Source: Mangrovimonas sp. ST2L15
GTDB taxonomy: Bacteria > Bacteroidota > Bacteroidia > Flavobacteriales > Flavobacteriaceae
Assembly (NCBI RefSeq): GCF_001280515.1
Contig: NZ_LBIQ01000031.1
Location: forward strand, 38,896-102,895
DNA: 64,000 nucleotides
Direction of reading: 5' to 3'
The notes below the pieces were generated by a model. The model was not told where the DNA came from and did no database searches. It saw nothing but the letters and a program-made list of their open reading frames with translations. The position numbers and the translations under genes are program-made. Numbering within the stretch: position 1 is the first letter of the stretch; every line of letters begins with the position of its first letter. Below are positions 8,003-17,350 of this stretch, piece after piece.

Positions 8003-8833
8003 ATGATTGCACATAGATTGATTTTCCTATACTTTCTAACCTTTTTCATTCTAATAGGTTGTAAAGACCAGGCCACCCAATCAGAACACAAGACTCTTGA
8101 TACCAAAACAGCCAAAAAAATTGTGGATCTCACCCATGACTTTTCTCCAGAAACCATTTATTGGGTTACCGCAAAAGAATTTGAACTGGATACTGTCTTT
8201 GCAGGTCAAACCGATAACGGGTATTATTACACAGCCAATAATTTTACAACAGCCGAACACGGCGGCACCCATATAGATGCTCCCATTCATTTTGCAAAGG
8301 AAAAACAGACCGTTGACCAAATCCCCTTGGAAAACTTGATGGGACCTGCCATCAAAATTGATGCTTCAGATCAAGCCTTTAATAACCCTGATTATCTCGT
8401 TTCTATTGATGATTTTAAATCATGGGAAGCTCAGGAAAACATGCAAATTCCAGATGGAAGCATAATAGTCATTTACACTGGTTATGAAAGCTATTACCCT
8501 GACAAAAAGAAATATTTAGGTACCGCCCAACGTGGGGATGATGCCGTCAAACAACTTCACTTTCCGGGATTATCACCTGAAGCAGCAACATGGTTGGTAA
8601 CTGAACGACATATTAAGGCTATCGGACTTGATACTGCCAGTATCGATTACGGTCAGTCCGCAACTTTTGATAGTCATGTGACATTATTATCAGCTAATAT
8701 TCCTGCCTTTGAAAATCTTACTAACCTTAAAGATTTACCTAGTAGGGGTTTTGAAATTATTGCATTGCCTATGAAAATAAAAGGTGGCAGCGGTGGTCCA
8801 TTAAGGATTATCGCCTTGTTAGATTCCAATTAG
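8003..8833 (+). CDS. Cyclase-family (kynurenine-formamidase-like) lipoprotein
   Basis: The protein has 276 residues with a lipoprotein signal ending in ILIGC (Cys near residue 20). The metal-binding family signature HGGTHIDAPIHF is at about residues 87-98, and an IVDLTHDFSPET segment opens the fold, both typical of the cyclase/formamidase family (manganese or zinc amidohydrolases such as kynurenine formamidase and isatin hydrolase). A GLDTASIDYGQSATFDSH segment near the end fits the family active site. The natural substrate is unknown, and an envelope location is unusual for tryptophan breakdown. It is divergent from the AraC-TPR regulator. Confidence 0.85.
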   Translation: MIAHRLIFLYFLTFFILIGCKDQATQSEHKTLDTKTAKKIVDLTHDFSPETIYWVTAKEFELDTVFAGQTDNGYYYTANNFTTAEHGGTHIDAPIHFAKEKQTVDQIPLENLMGPAIKIDASDQAFNNPDYLVSIDDFKSWEAQENMQIPDGSIIVIYTGYESYYPDKKKYLGTAQRGDDAVKQLHFPGLSPEAATWLVTERHIKAIGLDTASIDYGQSATFDSHVTLLSANIPAFENLTNLKDLPSRGFEIIALPMKIKGGSGGPLRIIALLDSN

Positions 8834-8929
8834 CAGAAAGTTCATTCAGCAAGGAATAAAACAAGATATATCGTCATTAATAAATTCGTGACATTAAGAA
8901 ATATCCTTCAAGCTCAATCTGAGGATTTC

Positions 8930-8946
8930 TTTAAAAATAGTATCTT
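8930..8946 (+). promoter_or_regulatory. Possible promoter of the four-gene glycosidase cluster
   Basis: The 17 bases TTTAAAAATAGTATCTT also occur at 16565-16581. Here they continue to TATCTTTA (8941-8948), a 7 of 8 match to the Bacteroidota -7 box TAnnTTTG, 38 bases before the GH29 start codon. No good -33 TTG is visible. Confidence 0.35.
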
Positions 8947-8986
8947 TAGCCAACTGCTAAAAACACTATAATTACCAAACTAACCG

Positions 8987-10474
8987 ATGAGAGTACTACT
9001 TTTCCTGAGTCTTTTTTTATTCAATTTATCAATCATTCAAGCCCAAGCTATTTTAGAAGATGAACGTTATGTTCCAGAAACCAATTCCTTGGTATTAGAA
9101 AAACTGGATCAATGGCAGGACCTTAAGTTTGGCCTACTAATGCATTGGGGCCCCTACAGTCAGTGGGGAGTTGTTGAATCGTGGTCTATTTGCCCCGAAG
9201 ATTATGGTTGGTGTGAACGAAAAAAGGGACAACATCCAGATAATTATTACGAATACAAAAAAGAATATGAAGGCCTAAAAACAACATTCAATCCGGTAAA
9301 ATTTGATCCAGATAAATGGGCTCAAGCTGCCCAAGAAGCAGGGATGCGCTATATGGTTTTCACTACCAAACACCATGATGGTTTCTCGATGTTTGATTCC
9401 AAATACACCGATTACAAAGTAACAGACTCGGCTTGTGCCTTTAGTACCAACCCCAAAGCAAATATTACCAAAGAAGTTTTTGAATCCTTTCGAGACAAAA
9501 ACCTGTGGGTAGGTGCTTATTTTTCAAAGCCAGATTGGCATCATGAAAGCTACTGGTCTCCATACTGGCCACCTCAAGACCGAAACGTAAATTATGACCC
9601 AGCACTTTACCCTGAAAAGTGGGAAGAATATGTTCAATATACCCATAATCAATTGATGGAATTACTTACCAACTATGGAGATGTGGACATTATTTGGCTT
9701 GATGGCGGTTGGGTCAAAAAAAGAGACCAACAAAATATTGATAAAAACTATGAAGAAAAGTTTTCAGAAAACGAAGCTAAAAACGGGTTCATTAAACATC
9801 GCGTTGTTTCCCAAGATATCAGAATGGATGAATTGGTAGAGAAAGCCCGTGAAAAGCAACCTGGTTTGATTGTGGTAGATCGAGCAGTTTATGGAAAAAA
9901 TCAAAATTATTTGACTCCAGAAAATAGAGTACCAGAAAAAGAACTTCCCTACCCTTGGGAATCCTGTATCATTTCAGGAGGAGGCTGGTCCTATACACCA
10001 GATGCCAAATACATGAGTGGTCATGAAGGGGTACAAATGTTAGTAGATATTGTGGCAAAAGGAGGAAATCTGTTGCTCAACATAGCGCCTTCCCCAGAAG
10101 GAGAATGGCAAGAAGGTGCCTACCGATTACTTAACGATTATAAGGACTGGATGGCCATAAACAGTGAAGCCATTTACAACAGTCATACGTTGGCTCCTTA
10201 CAAAGAAAACAATATTTGTATGACACAGCAGAAGAATGGAAATACCTATTTCTTCTATATGACGAACGAGGGTGAAACCCAAATGCCTTCATCCATTACC
10301 TTCAATTCGCACCAACCTATCGAGGGAGCTACGGTCACACTTTTAGGAAGTAAAAACCCCCTTCAATGGGAGAAATTGGGTTCGGGATTTAAAGTATTTA
10401 TCCCAAAAAGCCTACAAAATAAACCTCCTAGTAAATTTGTTTGGACTATTAAGGTTTCACAATTAAAACAATAA
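8987..10474 (+). CDS. GH29 alpha-L-fucosidase
   Basis: The 495-residue protein has a signal peptide ending near SIIQAQ (about residue 20), so it is periplasmic or secreted. The GH29 catalytic domain fills most of the chain: LKFGLLMHWGPYSQWG at about residue 45, the conserved TKHHDGFSMFDS, and a VDIIWLDGGW motif whose Asp (about residue 239) is the expected nucleophile. NLLLNIAPSPEGEW and a C-terminal beta-domain follow. The family releases terminal alpha-L-fucose with retention. It is the first gene of a tight run (gaps 17, 2 and 8 bases) with GH35, a second GH29 and GH3. The linkage cut cannot be decided from sequence alone. Confidence 0.93.
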   Translation: MRVLLFLSLFLFNLSIIQAQAILEDERYVPETNSLVLEKLDQWQDLKFGLLMHWGPYSQWGVVESWSICPEDYGWCERKKGQHPDNYYEYKKEYEGLKTTFNPVKFDPDKWAQAAQEAGMRYMVFTTKHHDGFSMFDSKYTDYKVTDSACAFSTNPKANITKEVFESFRDKNLWVGAYFSKPDWHHESYWSPYWPPQDRNVNYDPALYPEKWEEYVQYTHNQLMELLTNYGDVDIIWLDGGWVKKRDQQNIDKNYEEKFSENEAKNGFIKHRVVSQDIRMDELVEKAREKQPGLIVVDRAVYGKNQNYLTPENRVPEKELPYPWESCIISGGGWSYTPDAKYMSGHEGVQMLVDIVAKGGNLLLNIAPSPEGEWQEGAYRLLNDYKDWMAINSEAIYNSHTLAPYKENNICMTQQKNGNTYFFYMTNEGETQMPSSITFNSHQPIEGATVTLLGSKNPLQWEKLGSGFKVFIPKSLQNKPPSKFVWTIKVSQLKQ

Positions 10475-10491
10475 CTTTCTCGTTAGGAATT

Positions 10492-12354
10492 ATGATTTTT
10501 CAAAAGATACTTAAGTCCGTTTCATTAGTAACCCTATGCCTTTTCTTAGTTAGATGTGACACAACACCAAACCAAAAAAGGGAATCAGAACCTGTGGAGC
10601 AACCTGACCAGGGTGCGACCTTCGCCTTAGGCCAAAAGGAATTTCTTCTCAACGGAAGTCCTTTTCAAATCATTTCTGGAGAAATTCATTATGCCCGAGT
10701 GCCAAAAAAATATTGGCGTCATCGCATACAGATGGCCAAAGCGATGGGATGTAATACCATTGCTACCTATGTATTTTGGAATTATCACGAAGTAGAAAAG
10801 GGTCTTTTTGATTTCACATCAGAAAACCATGACCTAGAAGCGTTCATTCAGATTGTTAAAGAAGAAGGACTATACATGCTTTTTAGACCAGGTCCTTATG
10901 TTTGCGGCGAATGGGATTTGGGTGGTATTCCCCCTTACCTGTTGAGTATCCCAGATATCAAATTGCGATGTAGTGACCCTAGGTATATGGAGGCTGTAGA
11001 AAGATATATTAAAACCATATCTCAAATCGCTAAACCTCATCTGATTACTAATGGGGGCCCTATCATTATGCTTCAAATAGAAAATGAATATGGTAGTTAC
11101 GGCAACGACAGAGCCTACTTAGAAACCATTAAAAACCTGTGGGATAGCCACGGTATCGATGTACCATATTATACCTCAGATGGACCAGCCAACTTTGCTT
11201 TGGAAGCCGGTACTTTAACTGGTGTGGCAGTTGGGCTTGATCCCGGTGCTAATGAACACAATTTTAATTTGGCGTATGATATGAATCCAGATGTTCCAGT
11301 CTTCAGTTCTGAAACTTATCCAGGTTGGTTAACCCATTGGAAAGAAAGCTGGATTAAACGCGATACCACTTATTTGCTCCATGAAGTCAAATATTTAATG
11401 GACAACAAGCTGTCATTTAACTTCTACGTACTTCACGGCGGCACTAATTTTGGTTTTACGGCTGGAGCCAATTCGGGAGGTACGGGATATGAACCAGATG
11501 TTACTAGCTACGATTATGATGCACCCATTAACGAACAGGGACAACCAACTCTTAAATACCACGCCTTAAGAGATTTGATTGCATCTTATAAAAAGGATTC
11601 CACAAGCATTTCTCCTATTCCCAAAGAGATTGAAAGCATGACGGTGCCAGAAATAAAGATGGAAGCTTTCTCTTCAATTTGGAATGAACTACCCGATCCT
11701 AATATTTCTGTTCAACCCAAACCCTTTGAAGCATACAATCATTATTATGGATTTGCAATCTATAAAACAACTTTGGTGGGACGAAAACATGGGGAGTTAA
11801 TAATTACAGACCTACATGATTATGCCACGGTATTTCTGGATGAAACCTTTATTGGTACTATTGATCGATCAAAAGGAGAAAAGACCATTACCATTCCACA
11901 AGTGGAAAATCAAAACCCGGTATTGGAAATTTTGGTTGAAGGAATGGGGCGTATCAATTTTGGTGAAAAGCTCATTGACCGAAAAGGAATTACAGAAAGG
12001 GTTTCTTTAGATGGCCGAACATTGATGAATTGGGAAGTCTATTGTTTACCTATGGATACACCTTATCTTACCAATTTAAAGAAGACTGCTAACACATCAA
12101 AACCAGGGCTTTTCTTTAAAGGGCAATTCCATTTAGATCAACCTGCCGACACTTATTTAAACCTATCAAATTACCAAAAAGGTATCGTTTGGGTTAATGG
12201 TCACAATTTGGGTAGATACTGGAACGTGGGACCTCAATTTACCCTTTATTGCCCAGAACCATTCCTAAAAAAAGGAGCTAACGAGATTCTAATTTTCGAT
12301 TTACACCAACTTGAACCCAAGACGGTAAAAGGCATCAAAACCCTCAATGACTAA
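10492..12354 (+). CDS. GH35 beta-galactosidase, lipoprotein
   Basis: The protein has 620 residues with a lipoprotein signal ending in LVRC (Cys near residue 23). The GH35 TIM barrel starts with FQIISGEIHYARVPKKYWRH. The catalytic acid/base lies in QIENEYGSYG (Glu near residue 199) and the nucleophile in SSETYPGW (Glu near 274). The C-terminal part carries the beta-sandwich domains of the family, ending in GIVWVNGHNLGRYWNVGPQ. It releases terminal beta-galactose. No acidic cluster follows the lipid Cys, so periplasmic anchoring is more likely than surface display. It lies between two GH29 genes, which suggests attack on a fucosylated galactose branch. Confidence 0.94.
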   Translation: MIFQKILKSVSLVTLCLFLVRCDTTPNQKRESEPVEQPDQGATFALGQKEFLLNGSPFQIISGEIHYARVPKKYWRHRIQMAKAMGCNTIATYVFWNYHEVEKGLFDFTSENHDLEAFIQIVKEEGLYMLFRPGPYVCGEWDLGGIPPYLLSIPDIKLRCSDPRYMEAVERYIKTISQIAKPHLITNGGPIIMLQIENEYGSYGNDRAYLETIKNLWDSHGIDVPYYTSDGPANFALEAGTLTGVAVGLDPGANEHNFNLAYDMNPDVPVFSSETYPGWLTHWKESWIKRDTTYLLHEVKYLMDNKLSFNFYVLHGGTNFGFTAGANSGGTGYEPDVTSYDYDAPINEQGQPTLKYHALRDLIASYKKDSTSISPIPKEIESMTVPEIKMEAFSSIWNELPDPNISVQPKPFEAYNHYYGFAIYKTTLVGRKHGELIITDLHDYATVFLDETFIGTIDRSKGEKTITIPQVENQNPVLEILVEGMGRINFGEKLIDRKGITERVSLDGRTLMNWEVYCLPMDTPYLTNLKKTANTSKPGLFFKGQFHLDQPADTYLNLSNYQKGIVWVNGHNLGRYWNVGPQFTLYCPEPFLKKGANEILIFDLHQLEPKTVKGIKTLND

Positions 12355-12356
12355 TT

Positions 12357-13847
12357 ATGAACATGTCTAAATTTTTGTATAATTCTGTACCCTGTATTAC
12401 ATCTTTCTTTCTTGGCATATTACTAATAAGTTGCCATAACAGTGAAAAATCTCCTGAGGACATCACCCCTAATCAAGTGGTTCCTACCCAACTTCAAATA
12501 GATTATCAAAAAATGGAGGTCATTGGATTTGTTCATTTCACTACCAATACTTTTACAGGCAAGGAATGGGGCTATGGAGATGAAAAGCCAAGTATTTTTA
12601 ATCCAACTCAGTTGGATGCCGAACAATGGGTATTGACTGCCAAGGAAGCTGGAATAAAAGAATTAATATTGACAGCAAAACACCATGATGGCTTTTGCCT
12701 TTGGCCTAGTAAGTTTACAGAACACAGCATCAAAAACAGTCCGTATAAAGATGGGAAAGGCGATATTGTAAAGGAGTTTGTCGAAGCCTGCAAAAAGCAT
12801 GGAATGAAAGCTGGCTTATATTTATCTCCATGGGATAGAAATCATGCTTCCTATGGAAAGTCAGAGTATATCGACTATTACAAAAAGCAATTAGAAGAAC
12901 TTTTATCCAATTATGGAGAACTCAATGAGATTTGGTTTGATGGAGCCAATGGTGGAGATGGTTATTATGGGGGTGCTAATGAGATGAGAAAAATAGATAG
13001 CCAATCCTATTATCCTTGGAAGGAGATTTTCTCTTTGGCAAAAACTCTTCAACCCCAAATAAAAATTTTTTCTGATATGGGTCCTGATGTCCATTGGATT
13101 GGAAATGAACAGGGATTTGCTGGTGACCCATTTTGGTCTACCATATCTACAGACAAACTGGTTGTAGGACATTCAGACACTTCTTATTTAAATACTGGAG
13201 ATCCTGAAGGAAATCAATGGATTGTTGGGCAATGTGATGTTTCCATAAGACCGGGATGGTTTTACCATCAAGAGGAAGACCAATCAGTTAAGTCTCCGGA
13301 AGAGCTTATGGAGATCTATTATAAATCGGTAGGGCGAAATGCCATCCTGCTTTTAAACATCCCTCCAGACCAAAGAGGATTATTCCATGAAAATGACATT
13401 CAAACCCTTAAATCCTGGAAGCATTTACTGGATACCACTTTTGAGACCAATTTAGCTAAGAATGCCTCCATTTCAGCATCAAATTATCGGGTTAGCCATG
13501 AAAAATTTGAGCCAAATAATCTTATAGACTCCAACAAAACAAATTATTGGGCCACTGACGATAGCATTCAGAGTGCTGAATTAACTATTAAACTACCACA
13601 GAAAACTCGGTTTGATATTATCCAGGTACAAGAACCGATTCAATTTGGTCAACGTATTGAAGAATTTGATATTCAAATTGAAAAAGATGGTACCTGGCAA
13701 ACCATTTTCAAAGGCACAACCATTGGCTATAAAAGAATTGCTAAAGTAGAACCGACTGAAGCTTCTAAAATCAGATTACGCATCTTAAAATCAAACAACA
13801 CCATAGCCCTTTCAAATATTGAGGTCTATCAATCGGGAACCAAATAA
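12357..13847 (+). CDS. GH29 alpha-L-fucosidase with C-terminal F5/8-type domain, lipoprotein
   Basis: The protein has 496 residues. A lipoprotein signal ends in LLISC. The GH29 domain has the shortened opening EVIGFVHFTTNTF, LTAKHHDGFCLWPS and EIWFDGANGG, where Asp near residue 195 is the expected nucleophile. AILLLNIPPDQRG closes the barrel. Residues about 360-496 form a discoidin/F5-8-type carbohydrate-binding domain (NASISASNYRVSHEKFEPNN and a TNYWATDD segment). This layout is typical of GH29 subfamily B enzymes, which favour alpha-1,3/1,4 fucose. Subfamily placement is my inference. The start codon lies two bases after the GH35 stop. Confidence 0.9.
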   Translation: MNMSKFLYNSVPCITSFFLGILLISCHNSEKSPEDITPNQVVPTQLQIDYQKMEVIGFVHFTTNTFTGKEWGYGDEKPSIFNPTQLDAEQWVLTAKEAGIKELILTAKHHDGFCLWPSKFTEHSIKNSPYKDGKGDIVKEFVEACKKHGMKAGLYLSPWDRNHASYGKSEYIDYYKKQLEELLSNYGELNEIWFDGANGGDGYYGGANEMRKIDSQSYYPWKEIFSLAKTLQPQIKIFSDMGPDVHWIGNEQGFAGDPFWSTISTDKLVVGHSDTSYLNTGDPEGNQWIVGQCDVSIRPGWFYHQEEDQSVKSPEELMEIYYKSVGRNAILLLNIPPDQRGLFHENDIQTLKSWKHLLDTTFETNLAKNASISASNYRVSHEKFEPNNLIDSNKTNYWATDDSIQSAELTIKLPQKTRFDIIQVQEPIQFGQRIEEFDIQIEKDGTWQTIFKGTTIGYKRIAKVEPTEASKIRLRILKSNNTIALSNIEVYQSGTK

Positions 13848-13855
13848 ATAGCATA

Positions 13856-16546
13856 ATGAACCAGAAACATTTCCTCTTTAAATTAATTGCCATAGGAACC
13901 GTCTGTCTAGGTCTTATAACATGCCAAAAGGACAACCAAACATTGGTTTATAAAAACCCCAATGCACCTATTGAAGAGCGAGTAGATGATTTGTTATCCA
14001 GAATGACTTTGGAGGAAAAATTCTGGCAACTTTTTATGATTCCTGGAGATTTGTCAGATGGAAAGGAAAAATACAAACACGGCATTTTTGGTTTCCAAGT
14101 GGCTACAAAAAGCACTACTTCCAATGAATCTGAGCAACTTTTAGATTATTCTGAAGGCGGGACCGCCCTAAATACCGCTGAACTGATAAACGACATTCAA
14201 AAGTACTTTGTTGAAGAAACTCGACTAGGCATACCCATCATTCCTTTTGATGAAGCGCTACATGGTTTAATAAGAAAAGAAGCCACAGCATTTCCCCAAG
14301 CTATAGGAATTGCTGCCTCTTTCAACACCCAATTAATGGATACTGTTGCAGCGGCCATAGCGACGGAAGTGCGGTCTAGGGGGATTCGTCAAAATTTATC
14401 TCCTGTAATTAATATAGCTAGAGATGTTCGCTGGGGTCGTGTGGAAGAAACTTATGGAGAAGACCCCTTTCTAACCTCCAAAATGGCCGTATCATACATT
14501 TCAGCTTTTGAAAAAAGAGGGGTTATTGCCACACCCAAACACTTTATCTCTAACGTGGGCGATGGAGGACGGGACTCCTACCCCATTCATTATAACCAAA
14601 GGCTTTTAGAGGAAATTTACTTACCCGCTTTTAAGGCCAGTATTCTGGAGGCAGGTGCTAGTTCCATTATGACAGCATACAATTCTGTAGATGGTACACC
14701 AGCCACATCAAACAATTGGCTACTTCAAGAAAAATTAAAAACAGAATGGGGTTTTGATGGATTTGTCATTTCAGATGCTGGGGCTACAGGTGGAGCCAAT
14801 GTGCTACATTTCACATCTAAAGACTACGCTGAATCTACCAAACAAGCCATTGAAGGTGGTTTAGACGTGATATTTCAAACTTCCTATGACCATTATCCGT
14901 TATTCTTTGAGGCCTTTGAAAAAGGTATGATCGATGAATCATCTATCGATAAGGCTGTAAAACGGGTTCTAAAGGCTAAATTCAAACTTGGTCTATTTGA
15001 AAATCCCTATGTGGATATAGAACCTAAGAAAAAAGATAGTGCCTTCTCGCAACATAGACAATTAGCTAAATTAGCAGCTCAGGAATCCATCGTTTTACTT
15101 AAAAATGAATCTCAAGCACTTCCTCTCAGTAAAAATATTAAGTCCGTTGCTGTTATTGGTCCCGAAGCTAAGGAAGCTCGTTTAGGTGGTTATTCTGGAC
15201 CTGGAAATAAACCTGTGAGTATTTTAGAAGGAATACAACATGTAGCAAGTCAAAATATTACTATTAATTATTCCAAAGGAGTCGAAAGAATTTCAGAGTC
15301 GTTTGTAACCATTCCAAAAGAAAATTTATCCCATGTCAAAAATGGAAAGCAAGCATCTGGTTTAGAAGCGGAGTATTTCAATAACATTACTCTAGAGGGC
15401 TCTCCTACTCTTTCCAGAACCGACGATAATATCGATTTTAGATGGACGCTTTTTTCTCCTGATCAACAAAAAATAAACCCAGACTATTATTCCGCTCGTT
15501 GGAAAGGCAATTTAATTGCTCCACAGTCGGGACCAATAGAGATTGGTTTCAAGGGAGATGACGGCTATCGTTTATATATCAATGATGAATTGGTTATTGA
15601 CAACTGGAAAAAGCAAACAGTACAGCAAATAACAACACCTTACCATTTTGAAAAAGGTCAAAGCTATGATCTTAAGGTTGAGTTCTTCTCCACTACTGGG
15701 AATGTCTGGTTTAAAATGATTTGGAATGCAGGAATAGATAATGATTGGGAAGATGGAATCTCTAAAGCAGTGGCCCAAGCTAAAAAATCGGATGTTGCCT
15801 TAGTTTGTGTGGGTATAGAAGAAGGTGAATTTCGTGATCGCGCCTTTTTATCTTTACCAGGCCACCAAGAAGAACTTATCAAACAAGTAGCATCTACTGG
15901 TAAACCTACAATAGTTATTTTAGTTGGTGGCAGCGCTATCACCATGGAAAATTGGCAACATGAAGTTGATGCCATTTTGGATGTGTGGTATCCCGGAGAT
16001 GAAGGTGGGAACGCCATCGCCGAAACCCTTTTTGGAAACTATAATCCAGCTGGAAGGCTTCCAATCACATTTCCTATTCATGAATCACAACTCCCCTTAT
16101 ATTACAACCACAAACCAACGGGACGGGGAGATGATTATTTGAATCTTACAGGAAAACCATTGTACCCCTTCGGATTTGGTTTGAGCTATACACAATTTGA
16201 ATATAGCAATCTCCAATTTGACAAAGACACCCTTACTACGTCTGAAAACTGCCTTGTTACATTTAAGGTGACCAATACAGGTCCTTATGATGGTGACGAA
16301 GTCGTTCAACTTTATATAAAAGACGAATATGCTTCCGTAGCAAGACCAATTATGGAACTAAAGGGCTTTCAACGTATTCACTTAAAAAAAGGAGAAACCA
16401 AGGAGGTTTCTTTTGAAATTACTCCTAATCTTTTAACGATGCTAGACAAGAACTTAAAATCGGTTGTAGAACCTGGCGATTTCAGGATCATGATAGGTTC
16501 ATCAAGTCTTGATATCAAATTACGATCTATCTTAACAGTAAAATAA
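13856..16546 (+). CDS. GH3 beta-glycosidase with PA14 insert, lipoprotein
   Basis: The protein has 896 residues with a lipoprotein signal ending in LITC. It shows the GH3 N-terminal barrel (RVDDLLSRMTLEEKFWQLF), nucleophile motif GFDGFVISDAGA (Asp near residue 306), and the second GH3 domain with VALVCVGIEEGEFRDRAFLSL. A PA14 domain is inserted at about residues 500-630 (GLEAEYFNN, FKGDDGYRLYINDELVIDNW), as in some beta-glucosidases where it shapes the active site. A fibronectin-III-like C-terminal domain follows YPFGFGLSYTQFEYSNL. The likely activity is beta-glucosidase or beta-xylosidase. It ends the four-gene cluster. Confidence 0.92.
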   Translation: MNQKHFLFKLIAIGTVCLGLITCQKDNQTLVYKNPNAPIEERVDDLLSRMTLEEKFWQLFMIPGDLSDGKEKYKHGIFGFQVATKSTTSNESEQLLDYSEGGTALNTAELINDIQKYFVEETRLGIPIIPFDEALHGLIRKEATAFPQAIGIAASFNTQLMDTVAAAIATEVRSRGIRQNLSPVINIARDVRWGRVEETYGEDPFLTSKMAVSYISAFEKRGVIATPKHFISNVGDGGRDSYPIHYNQRLLEEIYLPAFKASILEAGASSIMTAYNSVDGTPATSNNWLLQEKLKTEWGFDGFVISDAGATGGANVLHFTSKDYAESTKQAIEGGLDVIFQTSYDHYPLFFEAFEKGMIDESSIDKAVKRVLKAKFKLGLFENPYVDIEPKKKDSAFSQHRQLAKLAAQESIVLLKNESQALPLSKNIKSVAVIGPEAKEARLGGYSGPGNKPVSILEGIQHVASQNITINYSKGVERISESFVTIPKENLSHVKNGKQASGLEAEYFNNITLEGSPTLSRTDDNIDFRWTLFSPDQQKINPDYYSARWKGNLIAPQSGPIEIGFKGDDGYRLYINDELVIDNWKKQTVQQITTPYHFEKGQSYDLKVEFFSTTGNVWFKMIWNAGIDNDWEDGISKAVAQAKKSDVALVCVGIEEGEFRDRAFLSLPGHQEELIKQVASTGKPTIVILVGGSAITMENWQHEVDAILDVWYPGDEGGNAIAETLFGNYNPAGRLPITFPIHESQLPLYYNHKPTGRGDDYLNLTGKPLYPFGFGLSYTQFEYSNLQFDKDTLTTSENCLVTFKVTNTGPYDGDEVVQLYIKDEYASVARPIMELKGFQRIHLKKGETKEVSFEITPNLLTMLDKNLKSVVEPGDFRIMIGSSSLDIKLRSILTVK

Positions 16547-16564
16547 GGCCTTGATAGCGTATTA

Positions 16565-16581
16565 TTTAAAAATAGTATCTT
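16565..16581 (+). promoter_or_regulatory. Copy of the 17-base element seen at 8930-8946
   Basis: The bases are identical to 8930-8946 and lie 48 bases before the DUF4386 gene. A TTG at 16551-16553 lies 22 bases before TATCTTGA, so a weak promoter is possible. Confidence 0.3.
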
Positions 16582-16629
16582 GATTAAAATTCATTAACAA
16601 CAAGATTATCAAGTAAACTCTAACCAACT

Positions 16630-17232
16630 ATGAGAAAACTTTCTGTTATTGCCGGCATCAGCTATTTTATTATATTTTTCGCAGCCATTTTTGCTAATTT
16701 TTTTGTGTTAGAATCCATTTCCAAAGCCCCGTTGGTGGCCATACAAGAAAATGATTTGATGGTTCGATTTGGAATCATGGCATTTATTTTAACAGTAGTA
16801 TTTGACGTGGTTGTAGCTTGGGCGCTTTATGAGCTATACAAAAATCATGTCCTTTCCAGTTTGAGCACCTTATTTAGAATGATGCATGCCGCAGTAATGG
16901 GCGTAGCCATTTACGCGTTGGTATTAAGCTTAAAATCAAATAATGAAGCCGACATTCTATTTCAAGTATCCACCTTCAATACCATTTGGCTTATTGGACT
17001 TTTCTTTTTTGGAATCCACCTTATTCTATTATCTCGAATCCTTAAAAAGCCAAAGTTCATTGCTTGGTTTTTGATCATTGCTGGAATAATGTATATAGTA
17101 GATACATCAGCCCATTTTTTACTAGCCAATTATGATTCCTACAACAACATTTTTCTAATGTTGGTAGCCATACCAAGTATTATTGGTGAAATGTCTTTTG
17201 CTGTATGGCTACTAAGAAAGAAGTCGTTTTGA
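16630..17232 (+). CDS. DUF4386 family membrane protein
   Basis: The 200-residue protein has six predicted membrane helices and matches the DUF4386 pattern: an N-terminal RKLSVIAGISYFIIFFAAIFANF segment in two parts, a central WALYELYKNHVLSSLSTLFRMMHAA split over helices two and three, and a C-terminal PSIIGEMSFAVWLL. The function of the family is unknown; it is an inner-membrane protein. It stands apart from the GH cluster by 83 bases and may have its own promoter (16551-16583). No link to the glycosidases can be shown. Confidence 0.85.
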   Translation: MRKLSVIAGISYFIIFFAAIFANFFVLESISKAPLVAIQENDLMVRFGIMAFILTVVFDVVVAWALYELYKNHVLSSLSTLFRMMHAAVMGVAIYALVLSLKSNNEADILFQVSTFNTIWLIGLFFFGIHLILLSRILKKPKFIAWFLIIAGIMYIVDTSAHFLLANYDSYNNIFLMLVAIPSIIGEMSFAVWLLRKKSF

Positions 17233-17350
17233 CAGAAAATAATGATGATGCTACACAACATAAATTGAAAATTGTCTTGGTAAAAGCACCTCAATATATT
17301 CCATATGAATATTTAAATCATCTTATCAACTTAAAATTTGTATACAAACC

